Below, piece after piece: positions 26,823-35,718 of a DNA stretch of 64,000 bases. Numbering within the stretch: the stretch's first letter is position 1; each line of letters starts with the position of its first letter. The notes under the pieces are model-generated. The model was not told where the DNA came from, searched no databases, and saw only the letters and a program-made list of their open reading frames with translations. A program made the translations under genes and the position numbers. Source of the stretch: Simiduia sp. 21SJ11W-1 (GTDB taxonomy: Bacteria; Pseudomonadota; Gammaproteobacteria; Pseudomonadales; Cellvibrionaceae); contig NZ_CP090959.1 in NCBI RefSeq assembly GCF_024138675.1, forward strand, positions 2,697,501 to 2,761,500, in the 5' to 3' direction.

Positions 26823-27584
26823 ATGCATGCTCAAGCCAGCGAACGCACACTGCCCCAACACACCGCCCAATTGGACGCAGACCTTGCGTTGCTTGCCGAG
26901 CTTATTGGCCAATTACAAATTCACCGGGGTGCAAGCCTGGCCGCCCTTGGCGGTGCCCAGGGCTTTCAGCAGCAGCTGCAAGAGCTGCAGCCACAAATAG
27001 ATCAACTGCTTGCGCGTATGTCTTACGCAGCCACCAAAGCAGACCCGGCCCTTTGGCAACTTATTCAAAGTGAATGGCGCAACACCCGCAAGCATTGGCG
27101 CCAGGATAACGCCCTGAACAATTTTGAAATTCACAGCTTTTTAATTGAGCAATGCCACCGTTTGCTCTGGGGCCAGCTCACCCACACCACCGGTGGCAAG
27201 GGGCGCACCTGGGAGCTGCTGCGTGAACTGGCTGCCCACACTGAGTGCCTGGCGCAATTGCGGGGGCTCGTGAGCTACGCCATGGCAACGGGCGCGGAAT
27301 CTGCGCAAGCAAACGATTTACAAGGGCGCATAGTGCAGCTTAATCGCCAAAGCCAGGCGGGTTTGATAGACACCCAGCAAGCACTGATTAAATACTCAAA
27401 TCAACACGCTATTCACATGCCGCCACTGAAGGCCCGGGTGCAGTTAACGGGCCAGTTTCTACAAAGTATTCAAACCTACATTAACAGCCGCTGCACGCTG
27501 CCGGCTGAAAAGGTCTTTCACTTGGGCACGCTCGCAATTGAAGCCAACCAACGGGTGTGGCAAATACTGATGGAAGCACGCTAA
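26823..27584 (+). CDS. NIT-like (nitrate-sensing-type) domain protein
   Basis: A 253-residue, helix-rich soluble protein. The segment LIGQLQIHRGASLAALGGAQ then GFQQQLQELQPQID resembles the start of the NIT nitrate/nitrite-sensor domain (arginine after H, then G-x-S). The rest continues as long helices to YINSRCTLPAEKVF. There is no ANTAR, kinase or HTH output domain, so it would have to act through a partner. It converges with the PP2C-kinase gene and lies beside the nitrate assimilation block. I chose the ATG at 26823 over an upstream TTG. A role as a nitrate sensor for the neighbouring kinase/phosphatase is inference. Confidence 0.6.
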   Translation: MHAQASERTLPQHTAQLDADLALLAELIGQLQIHRGASLAALGGAQGFQQQLQELQPQIDQLLARMSYAATKADPALWQLIQSEWRNTRKHWRQDNALNNFEIHSFLIEQCHRLLWGQLTHTTGGKGRTWELLRELAAHTECLAQLRGLVSYAMATGAESAQANDLQGRIVQLNRQSQAGLIDTQQALIKYSNQHAIHMPPLKARVQLTGQFLQSIQTYINSRCTLPAEKVFHLGTLAIEANQRVWQILMEAR

Positions 27585-27590
27585 CGCAAA

Positions 27591-29354
27591 TCAGGTGGCG
27601 AAATACACACTTTGAATAATCAAGGCCAGGGCCAACACCAAAGCCAGGCTGCGCCAGAACAACACCGGGTTTCGCTCAAGCAGCGGCTCTGCTTCAAAGC
27701 TTGCCACAAGCGCCCGATTGGGTTGGGTTAGGTCGTGCAGAAATTCCGAATAGGCCGCGTAGCGCCCGCGCGGATTGGGTGAGAGCGCCTTTTCAAGCGC
27801 CAGATCCAACCACAAAGGCACATCTTTGCGCACCTGACGCAACGGCTGGTAGCGCCACTGATCAAAATGTTTGGGCGGGTTATGCTGCATATTGGGTAAC
27901 TTGAACGGCAACTGGCCGCAGAGCATTTCATAGGCTATAACCGCAAGTGAAAACAAATCCGAGCGATCGCTCCCCGGCTGGCCCAACAAATATTCGGGTG
28001 CAATGTAATCCACAGAGCCCACTGGCACATCTTCAATTAATGGCGAGGCAATTTCACCCAGCCCCGCCACATACACCGTGCCAAAATCGATAATCACCGG
28101 CCGCCCCTTGGGGGTAATAATGATGTTTTCAGGTTTTAAATCCCGGTGAATCATGCTTAGGCGCTGAAACGCCCGCAGGCTGGCAACCAGCTTTTCCATC
28201 CACTCGCGCACCTGGTTAAAGCTGGGTGCGGGGTTGTCAAATATCCACTGGCGCAGGGTGATCCCCTCAACCCATTCGCACACATGGTACAAAAACGGGC
28301 TCTTCTCAGGGCGCGGTAGAATTTTCATAACACCCGGGTGGTTAATACGCCGCCCCACCCACTGCTCACGGATAAACCCTTCAAGGTATTGGGCGTCGTC
28401 TTTGAAGTTTTCGGAAGGTGCCTTTAACGCATAGTACCGCTGGGTGTTAATGTCTTGCACTTTATACACGTGTGAGCGGGTGCCACTGTGCATCACAGAA
28501 AGCACTTCATAGTGATCCAGCTTTTGGCCCTCTTGCAGTACCGGCGGTATCACCAGTTGAGTGAGCTTTTTGTGCACCTCATCGAGCTCCGCCAATGGCA
28601 GCTCTTCTACTTTAACCAATAAACAGGTGAGGTTGTCGTCACTGCCGCGGGCTCTTGCCTGCTCACACAGCGCATGGGCTGCCTGTTCAAGATCATCGCC
28701 TGCGGCAAGAATAAGCGCGCTAATATCGGCATCGCCAAGCCAATCGTGCACGCCATCGGTGGTGAGAACAAATATGTCGCCAACGGCGGTTTCCTCTTGC
28801 ACGTAATCCACTTCAAGGCGGCTATCCATGCCGAGTGCACGGGTAAGAAATTGTTTATTGCCCTGCTGGCGGTGGCAGTGATCTCGGGTGAGTGGCTGAA
28901 TGCCGCCTTCACGCAATACCGCAATGCGGCTATCGCCTGCGTGAAAAATATGCGCGGTGTTGGATTTTATGAGCAAAGCACTGAAGGTGGTTACAAGGCC
29001 ATTGTGGCGAGCACTGGCCTGCTGGCCGTGGTGATACAACCAGGAATTTAATGAAGATAACACCCGGTTAGCGGCAACTTTTACAGGCCAGGTATCGGGT
29101 GTGGAGAAATAGTCTTCAATGAACAAGGTTACACTGGTAGACGACGCCTGCTGCGCGTTATCGCTACAACTCACGCCATCGGCAATACAGGCCACCCCGC
29201 CTTTTAGTTGTGCCACCGAGCCCTTGGGCAAATGTGCGGCAAAGGCATCCTGATTCTCGGGTTTGGCACCTGCTGAGGTGCTGCCACCAAAGCGCAGCTT
29301 GAGGGTTTTCTGCCCGGTAATGGCCAGCTCACTCGGATGATCTTGCTCTGTCAT
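27591..29354 (-). CDS. Fused PP2C phosphatase / Ser-Thr protein kinase, membrane-anchored
   Basis: A 587-residue signalling protein. The PP2C-type phosphatase domain, about 17-248, has metal-binding Asp in NQDAF (36) and ADG (59), TTDGVHD (Asp200) and SDDN (239-240). The Hanks-type kinase domain, about 280-545, has Lys311 in YALKAPSE, HRDLKPEN from 403 and DFG at 423-425. The glycine-rich loop is degenerate (SGTRSHVYKV). A final hydrophobic helix (SLALVLALALIIQSVYF) anchors it. From memory such fusions sit beside nitrate assimilation genes in several gammaproteobacteria. Here it follows narK on the same strand. Opposite activities in one chain suggest a reversible switch on uptake or reduction. 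ATG at 29354 is preferred to a TTG upstream. Confidence 0.88.
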   Translation of the reverse strand: MTEQDHPSELAITGQKTLKLRFGGSTSAGAKPENQDAFAAHLPKGSVAQLKGGVACIADGVSCSDNAQQASSTSVTLFIEDYFSTPDTWPVKVAANRVLSSLNSWLYHHGQQASARHNGLVTTFSALLIKSNTAHIFHAGDSRIAVLREGGIQPLTRDHCHRQQGNKQFLTRALGMDSRLEVDYVQEETAVGDIFVLTTDGVHDWLGDADISALILAAGDDLEQAAHALCEQARARGSDDNLTCLLVKVEELPLAELDEVHKKLTQLVIPPVLQEGQKLDHYEVLSVMHSGTRSHVYKVQDINTQRYYALKAPSENFKDDAQYLEGFIREQWVGRRINHPGVMKILPRPEKSPFLYHVCEWVEGITLRQWIFDNPAPSFNQVREWMEKLVASLRAFQRLSMIHRDLKPENIIITPKGRPVIIDFGTVYVAGLGEIASPLIEDVPVGSVDYIAPEYLLGQPGSDRSDLFSLAVIAYEMLCGQLPFKLPNMQHNPPKHFDQWRYQPLRQVRKDVPLWLDLALEKALSPNPRGRYAAYSEFLHDLTQPNRALVASFEAEPLLERNPVLFWRSLALVLALALIIQSVYFAT

Positions 29355-29401
29355 AGTGGCACTCGCATAAAGAGAAATGCGCAATGGGTTTTAAAATATA
29401 A

Positions 29402-29429
29402 AACCGGCCACGCAAAAACGTGGCCGGTT
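29402..29429 (-). terminator. Terminator hairpin after narK
   Basis: AACCGGCCACG (29402-29412) and CGTGGCCGGTT (29419-29429) are perfect 11-bp arms around CAAAAA. It lies 31 bp after the narK stop and just before the kinase start, so narK and the kinase/phosphatase may be separately transcribed. On the minus strand the stem is followed by TATATT, only weakly T-rich. Confidence 0.7.
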
Positions 29430-29459
29430 GTGCGCTTAGCGTGAGGCTAACGCCCGCCT

Positions 29460-30929
29460 TTACGATACGGTAATTAACTCAACAGAGCCATCTTCGCGCA
29501 CTTCGGCAATGTGGCCTGAGGGCTCTTCCATAAACAACAGGGTAACAAAGCCCAGCACGGCTGTGCCTGCAATAACAAAGAAGAAGCTTGAGTAATCTAC
29601 AAAGCTCAACACGGTAAGGTACACCACTGCACCCACGTTACCGTAGGCGCCGGTCATGCCGGCAATTTGGCCTGTAAGGCGGCGCTTGATCAAGGGCACC
29701 ACCGCAAACACCGCGCCCTCACCGGCCTGCACGAAGAAAGAACACGCCATGGCGGCAACTACCGCCAACACCAGCGGCCAACCGGAATCGACCATGCCCA
29801 TTAAGGCATAACCCATAGCCAGGCCTGCGGTAAGAATAAGCAGCGTGGATTTACGGCCAAAGCGATCTGATAACCAGCCGCCACCGGGGCGCGACATCAA
29901 ATTCATAAACGCGTATGCCGAGGCCACCATGCCAGCCATTACCGGCGTAAGCGCAAAGGTGTCTGCAAAAAACAGCGGCAACATAGAGATAACGGCAAGC
30001 TCGGAGCCAAAGGTGGCAAAATAAAGTACGTTTAATACGGCAACTTGCTTGAATTTATAGCGGTGCATTTCTGGCACCGGTTCGCGGAATACATTTTTAT
30101 TCACCTTCCATACGTGGGTAAGTTCGTACAAGAACAACAGCACCAAGCCCACATAGCACAAGATAGATACGGTTTCCGACAGCATGCTGACACCCTTGGG
30201 TGAAAGCTTCCAGGTGAGCAACGCCAGCGCTGCGTACATGGGGATTTTCATAATTACCAGCAAAAAGAAATCGCCTTTGCTGGTAACTTCAATGGCGCCC
30301 AGGTTTTTCGGGCGGAAGTAGGTAGAACCTTTGGGCGTATCGCTCACACTGCGATAAAAAATGAAGGCAAACAGCAGGCTCATTAGCCCGGTTAAGCCAA
30401 TGGCGTAGCGCCAGCCATCGTCGCCGCCAAACAATACCGCAATGGTGGGCAGGGTGAAGGCCGCAGCCGCCGAGCCGAAGTTGCCCCAACCGCCGTAAAT
30501 GCCCTCTGCCGTGCCCAGCTCGTGCGCGGGAAACCACTCACTCACCAAGCGAATACCAATCACAAAGCCCGCGCCAATAAAGCCCAGCGCAAAACGGGCA
30601 ATGGCCGCCTGAATGAAGCTATCGGCAAGTGCGAACATCAAGCAGGGAATGGCGCATACCGCCAGTAAACCTGAATACACCAAACGTGGCCCAAAGCGGT
30701 CGGTTAGCATGCCTATCAATACACGCGCGGGAATGGTCAGCGCTACGTTCAAAATCAGCAGGGTTTTGATTTCAGAGGGCGTGAGGCCCAGAGAGCTCGC
30801 CACCGCTTGCAACATGGGGGCAAAGTTAAACCACACCACAAATGTAATGAAAAAGGCCATCCAACTCAGGTGCAGAATTTTCATCTTGCCTGTGAAGGAG
30901 AACAAATTGAAAGGCTGTGCATTGCTCAT
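29460..30929 (-). CDS. narK: Nitrate/nitrite transporter, NarK/NNP family
   Basis: A 489-residue MFS transporter with about 12 helices. The nitrate signature is visible as [19 protein letters not shown], together with the first-half motif [18 protein letters not shown] (written here from [12 protein letters not shown]) and [17 protein letters not shown] in the second half. It takes up nitrate, possibly with nitrite export. I chose the ATG at 30929 because the protein then begins [16 protein letters not shown], standard for the family, with GGGAC upstream. Longer starts add non-conserved residues. It lies downstream of nirBD and cobA, behind a terminator at 31235-31261, so it probably has its own promoter in the 390-bp gap. 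Confidence 0.92.
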   Translation of the reverse strand: MSNAQPFNLFSFTGKMKILHLSWMAFFITFVVWFNFAPMLQAVASSLGLTPSEIKTLLILNVALTIPARVLIGMLTDRFGPRLVYSGLLAVCAIPCLMFALADSFIQAAIARFALGFIGAGFVIGIRLVSEWFPAHELGTAEGIYGGWGNFGSAAAAFTLPTIAVLFGGDDGWRYAIGLTGLMSLLFAFIFYRSVSDTPKGSTYFRPKNLGAIEVTSKGDFFLLVIMKIPMYAALALLTWKLSPKGVSMLSETVSILCYVGLVLLFLYELTHVWKVNKNVFREPVPEMHRYKFKQVAVLNVLYFATFGSELAVISMLPLFFADTFALTPVMAGMVASAYAFMNLMSRPGGGWLSDRFGRKSTLLILTAGLAMGYALMGMVDSGWPLVLAVVAAMACSFFVQAGEGAVFAVVPLIKRRLTGQIAGMTGAYGNVGAVVYLTVLSFVDYSSFFFVIAGTAVLGFVTLLFMEEPSGHIAEVREDGSVELITVS

Positions 30930-31234
30930 ATCAACGTCCCGTTTGAAGGTTTGAAATCTGATAACAGGGCATAGAGCAAAGGCCATGCCTAAATAAGTTG
31001 CGAAGATAAAAAAGTGTGAACCCCCCGTGTGAAGCGGGCTATATGTACACTTTGAATGCAGGGCGACCCGCATATGCTCATAAAAATCTGCAAAAACGCA
31101 CAGGCATGGAGCAAAGCGCACCCACAAAGGGCAGCCCGCACTGCGAACCTGAGCGCTTGGGCAAACTCCAATAGCAAACGGGCAGTGAACAGCAAAGGCT
31201 TAAACGCCCCTAACGTGCCGCTGAAATTCGGGCA

Positions 31235-31261
31235 CAAAAAAAGCGGGTTCAGGTTTAACCC
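31235..31261 (-). terminator. Rho-independent terminator after nirD
   Basis: On the minus strand GGGTT-AAACCTG-AACCC is followed by GC and TTTTTTT, a standard intrinsic terminator about 60 bp after the nirD stop. It separates the cobA-nirB-nirD transcript from narK. The remainder of the 30930-31322 gap, which should carry the narK promoter, shows no clear sigma-54 site. Confidence 0.75.
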
Positions 31262-31322
31262 CTCGCCCGCCCTAAGGTGCAAATCGGTAACGCTAAATTT
31301 CTGATAGGTTCAGTGGCAACAG

Positions 31323-31661
31323 CTAGGCTGCAACTTCCACCAGGCCATTGTTTTCGCGCACGCTGTATACCGGCACGGCAACCTCTTCTTCAAGGCAGGC
31401 GCCTGTGGCCAGCACAAAGTGTTGCTTATACAAGGGCGAGGCCACCACCAGCTGGTCGCCAATAGAACCCTGGATGCCGCGCGAGAGCACATTGGCCTTG
31501 CCGATAGGGTCGAAATTATCCAGCGCGTAGAGCGCCTTTTCTTTACGGGTGCGGAAAATCGCGACCTGTCGGCCACCTACCAGTGCACATACGCCGGTGC
31601 CTGGCACTACATCTTCGGAACGGCAGACTACCTGCCAGCCTTGTTCGCTTGAATTACTCAT
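31323..31661 (-). CDS. nirD: Nitrite reductase small subunit NirD
   Basis: A 112-residue Rieske-fold protein. The order VPGTGVCALVGGRQVAIFRT, then LYALDNFDPIGKANVLSRGI and VASPLYKQHFVLATG, is typical of NirD. The usual Rieske CxH pairs are absent, as is normal for NirD, so it carries no cluster of its own. It completes the NADH-dependent cytoplasmic nitrite reductase with NirB, giving ammonium. The ATG at 31661 is 43 bp after the nirB stop. Upstream in-frame codons overlap nirB and have no Shine-Dalgarno. Confidence 0.92.
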   Translation of the reverse strand: MSNSSEQGWQVVCRSEDVVPGTGVCALVGGRQVAIFRTRKEKALYALDNFDPIGKANVLSRGIQGSIGDQLVVASPLYKQHFVLATGACLEEEVAVPVYSVRENNGLVEVAA

Positions 31662-31704
31662 TGCTGTTCTCACACTCTGATTAATCGCTTTAACCCGCGC
31701 TTGC

Positions 31705-34248
31705 TTAGGCAGGCACCGGCTCCACAACCTCTATTGACGGAATACGCTCTGCTTCATTTGCCGGGCGAATTTGCTCGCGCTCCACAACATAGGCGAGATT
31801 ATCGTCACGGGCATCGGTGTTAATGAAGTGGCTAAAACGCTTAAGCTTTTCTGGGCTTTCAATGGTGGTTTTCCACTCGCACTGGTAGTGCGCAATGTTA
31901 TTGGCCATTTCACTTTCAAGCTCTGCACCCAGGCCCAGGCTATCTTCAATGATCACCTTCTTGAGGTAGTCCAGGCCGCCTTCCAGGTTTTCAAGCCATA
32001 CCGAGGTGCGCTGCAGGCGATCTGCCGTGCGCACGTAGAACATCAAGAAGCGATCCACATACTTAATAAGGGTTTCTTTATCGAGATCTGTAGCAAAAAG
32101 GTCTGCATGGCGCGGGCGCATGCCGCCGTTACCACACACATAAAGGTTCCAGCCTTTTTCTGTGGCAATTACACCCACATCTTTTGATTGCGCCTCCGCA
32201 CACTCACGGGTACAGCCCGATACCGCAAACTTCAGCTTGTGGGGTGAGCGCAAGCCTTTGTAGCGATCTTCAATTTCAATGGCAAGGCCTACGGAGTCAT
32301 CTACCCCGTAGCGACACCAGGTAGAGCCCACGCAGGATTTCACCGTGCGCACAGATTTGCCGTAGGCATGGCCCGTTTCAAAACCGGCATCCACAAGCTT
32401 GCGCCAAATGATGGGCAGGTCGTTGAGCTGCGCGCCGAACAAATCCACCCGCTGGCCGCCAGTGATTTTGGTGTACAGGTTAAACTGCTTGGCCACCTCA
32501 CCCAGTACGATGAGTTTCTCAGGTGTGATTTCACCACCGGCTACACGCGGCACCACTGAATAGGTGCCGTCTTTTTGCAGGTTGCCCAGGAATACATCGT
32601 TGGTGTCTTGCAGGCCGATGTGGGCATCTTCAAGAATGTAATCGTTCCAGAACGACGCCAATATAGAGCCCACAGCAGGCTTACAAATATCACAGCCATG
32701 GCCTTTGCCATGGCTTTCCAACAATTCATCGAAGGTACGAATTTTCTTGATCCGCACTATGTCTGCCAGCTGCTGGCGCGAGTAGGCGAAGTGTTCACAA
32801 ATGTCGTTATTCACTTCAACGCCAAGCTTGGTGAGTTCGGCATCCATAACCTGCTTCACCAGCGCCGAGCAACCGCCACAGCCGGTAGAGGCCAAGGTGG
32901 TGGCTTTTATGTCGCCCATGGTTTGTGCGCCCTCTTGCACGGCGCAGCAAATAGCCCCTTTGGTTACATCAAAACACGAGCAAATTTGCGCGGTGTCTGG
33001 CAGGGAATCTACGCCCATTACTACACCGGCACCGTCTACAGAAGGTAAAATCAGCGCGTTCGGATCTGCAGGCAAATCCATTTCATTGACGCACAACTGC
33101 TGAAGTGTGCCATAGGCCTCGGCATCGCCAACCAACACCGCACCCAACAGGCGCGTGCCATCTGCGCTTACCACAATGCGCTTGTACACTTCGTCTACAC
33201 CATTGCTGTAGGTGTAACTTTTACTGCCGGGTGTGTTGCCGTGGGCATCGCCCACCGAGGCTACATCTACACCCAAAAGCTTGAGCTTGGTGCTCATGTC
33301 TGCGCCGGTAAATGTTTCGTCTGCACCCTGAATGTGAGACAGCGCCACCTTCGCCATCTGATAACCCGGCGCCACCAAGCCATAGATACGGCCACTCCAC
33401 AATGCACACTCACCAATGGCGTATACATCGGGATTAGAGGTTTGGCAGTTGTCGTTAATTTCAATGCCGCCGCGCTCACCGAGCGCCAGCCCGCACTTGC
33501 GCGCCAGCTCATCTTGCGGGCGAATACCGGCCGAAAACAAAATCATGTCGGTTTCAAGGTGGCTGCCATCGGCAAAATTCATGCGGTAGCGGCAAGTCTC
33601 ACCGGCCACAATTTCAGTGGTGGCCTTTTGGGTGTGCACGCTCACACCTAGGGATTCAATTTTGCTACGCAGCAACTGGCCGCCGCCTTCATCCAGCTGC
33701 ACCGCCATCAGGCGCGGGGCGAATTCCACCACGTGGGTTTCAAGGCCCGCCTGCTTGAGCGCGTTGGCAGCTTCCAGGCCCAATAAACCACCGCCTACTA
33801 CCACGCCCACCTTGGATTGCGCAGCCGATGCAGTAATGGCCTCGAGATCTTCAATGGTGCGATACACCAGGCAGTGCGGCTGATCATTACCTGGAATGGG
33901 CGGCACGAATGGGAATGAGCCTGTTGCCAGCACCAGTTTATCGTAGGCTTCACGGCGGCCACTTTCGGTGATGACTTCTTTGTTGTCAAAATCCAGATCC
34001 ACAACCTTATCGGAAAGTACGTAGTTAACGCCCTTTTCCTGATAATAGCCTTCGGTGGTCAGCGCCAGGTCTTCAGCTGTGGAGCCGGAAAAATATTTGG
34101 AAAGTTGCACGCGGTCGTAAGCCAGCCGCGGCTCTTCTGAAAATGTGACCACCTGATAATTACCCGCCTGTGCAGACGTGACCAAATTGTCGATGAATTT
34201 GTGGCCTACCATGCCGTTGCCGACCACCACGATACGTTGCTTACTCAT
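31705..34248 (-). CDS. nirB: NADH-dependent nitrite reductase large subunit NirB
   Basis: An 847-residue NirB of normal length. The N-terminal FAD/NAD(P) domains have VVVGNGMVGHKFIDNLV and VVVGGGLLGLEAANAL. Next come two Cys-rich BFD-type segments (ICSCFDVTKGAI, STGCGGCSALVKQVM and GHGCDICKPAVG). The C-terminal siroheme/[4Fe-4S] domain has CVGSTWC and CTREC (C-X5-C ... C-X3-C). It reduces nitrite to ammonium with six electrons from NADH. GAGGAAG lies 5 bases before the ATG, 14 bp after cobA. The operon cobA-nirB-nirD supplies siroheme and enzyme together, driven by a sigma-54 promoter at 35235-35251. Confidence 0.95.
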   Translation of the reverse strand: MSKQRIVVVGNGMVGHKFIDNLVTSAQAGNYQVVTFSEEPRLAYDRVQLSKYFSGSTAEDLALTTEGYYQEKGVNYVLSDKVVDLDFDNKEVITESGRREAYDKLVLATGSFPFVPPIPGNDQPHCLVYRTIEDLEAITASAAQSKVGVVVGGGLLGLEAANALKQAGLETHVVEFAPRLMAVQLDEGGGQLLRSKIESLGVSVHTQKATTEIVAGETCRYRMNFADGSHLETDMILFSAGIRPQDELARKCGLALGERGGIEINDNCQTSNPDVYAIGECALWSGRIYGLVAPGYQMAKVALSHIQGADETFTGADMSTKLKLLGVDVASVGDAHGNTPGSKSYTYSNGVDEVYKRIVVSADGTRLLGAVLVGDAEAYGTLQQLCVNEMDLPADPNALILPSVDGAGVVMGVDSLPDTAQICSCFDVTKGAICCAVQEGAQTMGDIKATTLASTGCGGCSALVKQVMDAELTKLGVEVNNDICEHFAYSRQQLADIVRIKKIRTFDELLESHGKGHGCDICKPAVGSILASFWNDYILEDAHIGLQDTNDVFLGNLQKDGTYSVVPRVAGGEITPEKLIVLGEVAKQFNLYTKITGGQRVDLFGAQLNDLPIIWRKLVDAGFETGHAYGKSVRTVKSCVGSTWCRYGVDDSVGLAIEIEDRYKGLRSPHKLKFAVSGCTRECAEAQSKDVGVIATEKGWNLYVCGNGGMRPRHADLFATDLDKETLIKYVDRFLMFYVRTADRLQRTSVWLENLEGGLDYLKKVIIEDSLGLGAELESEMANNIAHYQCEWKTTIESPEKLKRFSHFINTDARDDNLAYVVEREQIRPANEAERIPSIEVVEPVPA

Positions 34249-34262
34249 TGGACTTCCTCAAA

Positions 34263-35186
34263 TCAGGCTGACAGTTCTTTCCAGGGGGAAACAGAATTTG
34301 GTGTTACTGCAGCGGGCTCCGCTTGCGGCCACCACTGCAATTGGCTGCGTAGATCTACCACATCGCCCACAACGATTAGCGCAGGTGATTCAATGGCATG
34401 GCGCGCCACCAACTGTGGCATTTGGGCGAGTGATGCACTGAACACGCGCTGGGCGCGCGTACATCCGCGCTCAATAATGGCAGCCGGCGTGTTACTGGCA
34501 AGGCCCGCGCCCAGTAGTTCGCTGGCAATCATCTGGGCACTAGCCAACCCCATGTAAAACACCAGGGTATGGCCACTGGCTGCCAGTGCTCGCCAATTGG
34601 CATTGAGCGATTGCTCACCGTGAGCTGTAACAAAACTCACGCCCTGGGTAATGCCGCGGTGCGTTAAAGGGATGCCCGCATAGGCGGTGGCACCGGCACC
34701 ACTGGTAATACCGGGCACAATTTCAACACTAATGCCGGCAGCCTTTAGCTCCAGCATTTCTTCACCACCGCGACCAAACACAAAGGGGTCGCCGCCTTTT
34801 AACCGGCATACACGCAAGCCAAGCTGTGCGGCATCCACTAACAAGGCATTTAAATCCTGCTGGGCAATGGCGTGGCGATCTTTTGCTTTACCCACATAGA
34901 TGGCGGGCGTTTGGCGCGGAAACAACGCGCGAATATCTTCACTTACCAGACGGTCGTAAAAAATAACGTCGGCCGATTCAATAGCGCGCAAGGCTTTAAT
35001 TGTTAACAAGTCGGCATCACCGGGGCCTGCCCCCACTAACGCAACCACACCGGGCAGCTCAGGCCTGCGCGGTTTAATGCCCGCAACAATTTGCACAGGC
35101 TTGCTTACCGCTACTGGCGCTGTGTTTGCAGTAAACACCTTGGCACCCAAGCCGTGAGAGAGTGTGTTACAGGATGATGTGTGCAT
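34263..35186 (-). CDS. cobA: Uroporphyrinogen-III C-methyltransferase (siroheme branch)
   Basis: A 307-residue SUMT. Signatures are VALVGAGPGDADLLTIKALR near the start, VIFYDRLVS, then VCRLKGGDPFVFGRGGEE and VPGITSGAGATAYAGIPLTH. It methylates uroporphyrinogen III twice to precorrin-2, the first step to siroheme for NirB. It lacks the CysG oxidase/chelatase domain, so sirohydrochlorin steps are done elsewhere. The first about 35 residues before the catalytic core are an unusual extension. It is the first gene of the nirBD operon, with GAGGAAG before the ATG. The cobA name is used as in stand-alone SUMTs, and nasF or sumT would be equivalents. Confidence 0.93.
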   Translation of the reverse strand: MHTSSCNTLSHGLGAKVFTANTAPVAVSKPVQIVAGIKPRRPELPGVVALVGAGPGDADLLTIKALRAIESADVIFYDRLVSEDIRALFPRQTPAIYVGKAKDRHAIAQQDLNALLVDAAQLGLRVCRLKGGDPFVFGRGGEEMLELKAAGISVEIVPGITSGAGATAYAGIPLTHRGITQGVSFVTAHGEQSLNANWRALAASGHTLVFYMGLASAQMIASELLGAGLASNTPAAIIERGCTRAQRVFSASLAQMPQLVARHAIESPALIVVGDVVDLRSQLQWWPQAEPAAVTPNSVSPWKELSA

Positions 35187-35234
35187 AGCGCTTCCTCTAG
35201 CGAGCAGGGCTGGCTGCTGATTTACCAGAGCTAG

Positions 35235-35251
35235 AGCAAGGACAATGCCAA
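35235..35251 (-). promoter_or_regulatory. Sigma-54 promoter for cobA-nirBD
   Basis: On the minus strand the sequence reads TTGGCATTGTCCTTGCT. It has GG and GC at the -24/-12 spacing and 8 of the 9 strongly conserved positions of TTGGCAC-N5-TTGC. It lies about 50 bp before the cobA ATG, leaving a leader of about 40 bases. Dependence on an NtrC-type activator follows from known sigma-54 biology. Confidence 0.75.
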
Positions 35252-35366
35252 ACTACAATTTTGCAAAGAAAAATAATTATCAGCCTAACAATCCGTATTT
35301 TTTTACCCGGCCTATATAGAAGCAGTAGCAAAAAACAGGGCCGCCACTACCCAAAACAGTGCCCGC

Positions 35367-35468
35367 GCACCAACATGGGTAGCAGAGGCTTTGCGCAAGT
35401 GCGCAATCTAGGTGCGCAACGCACCAACCTGGCACCACCAGAATTTTCATGGTGCACCATGGGTGAGC
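35367..35468. promoter_or_regulatory. Cluster of NtrC-like sites and palindromes
   Basis: Between the two sigma-54 promoters are GCACCAACATGGG (35367-35379) and GCACCAACCTGGC (35421-35433), both close to the NtrC consensus GCACCA-N4-TGGTGC. The inverted repeat GGTGCGCAACGCACC (35411-35425) and the perfect 14-bp palindrome CATGGTGCACCATG (35448-35461) are also here. The density of GGTGC/GCACC elements fits an enhancer region serving both divergent operons. The rest of the 532-bp gap is otherwise featureless. Confidence 0.6.
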
Positions 35469-35625
35469 CTTGCGCCCCACAATGGCGCCTTTGCTTTTGC
35501 AAAATTGCACCGCAAACAGCCACATTTGGCGTAAACGCACACAATTCAACCAACCAAACACCGTGGCACGGCGCCGGCACAGGGTTTTGATGGGTGAAAA
35601 ATAAAATTTTTATGGGCTTTTAAAG

Positions 35626-35642
35626 TTGGTTCGCTAATTGCA
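35626..35642 (+). promoter_or_regulatory. Sigma-54 promoter for nasA operon
   Basis: TTGGTTCGCTAATTGCA has GG and GC exactly 10 bases apart and matches TTGG--CG----TTGCA. It lies 77 bp before the nasA ATG. Together with the mirror-image promoter on the other strand it indicates nitrogen-limitation control of both operons. Confidence 0.7.
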
Positions 35643-35718
35643 AATACACAGGCGTGAATCACTGTTTCGTGTGTGCCAAGCCACACACGCTTGAGACTTT
35701 GGAAACCTAGGACGCGCT

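Noticed and set aside
30930-31322. Sigma-54 promoter for narK
   Set aside because: Partial matches such as GCAAAGCGCACCC (near 31114) have the wrong spacing between the two conserved dinucleotides.
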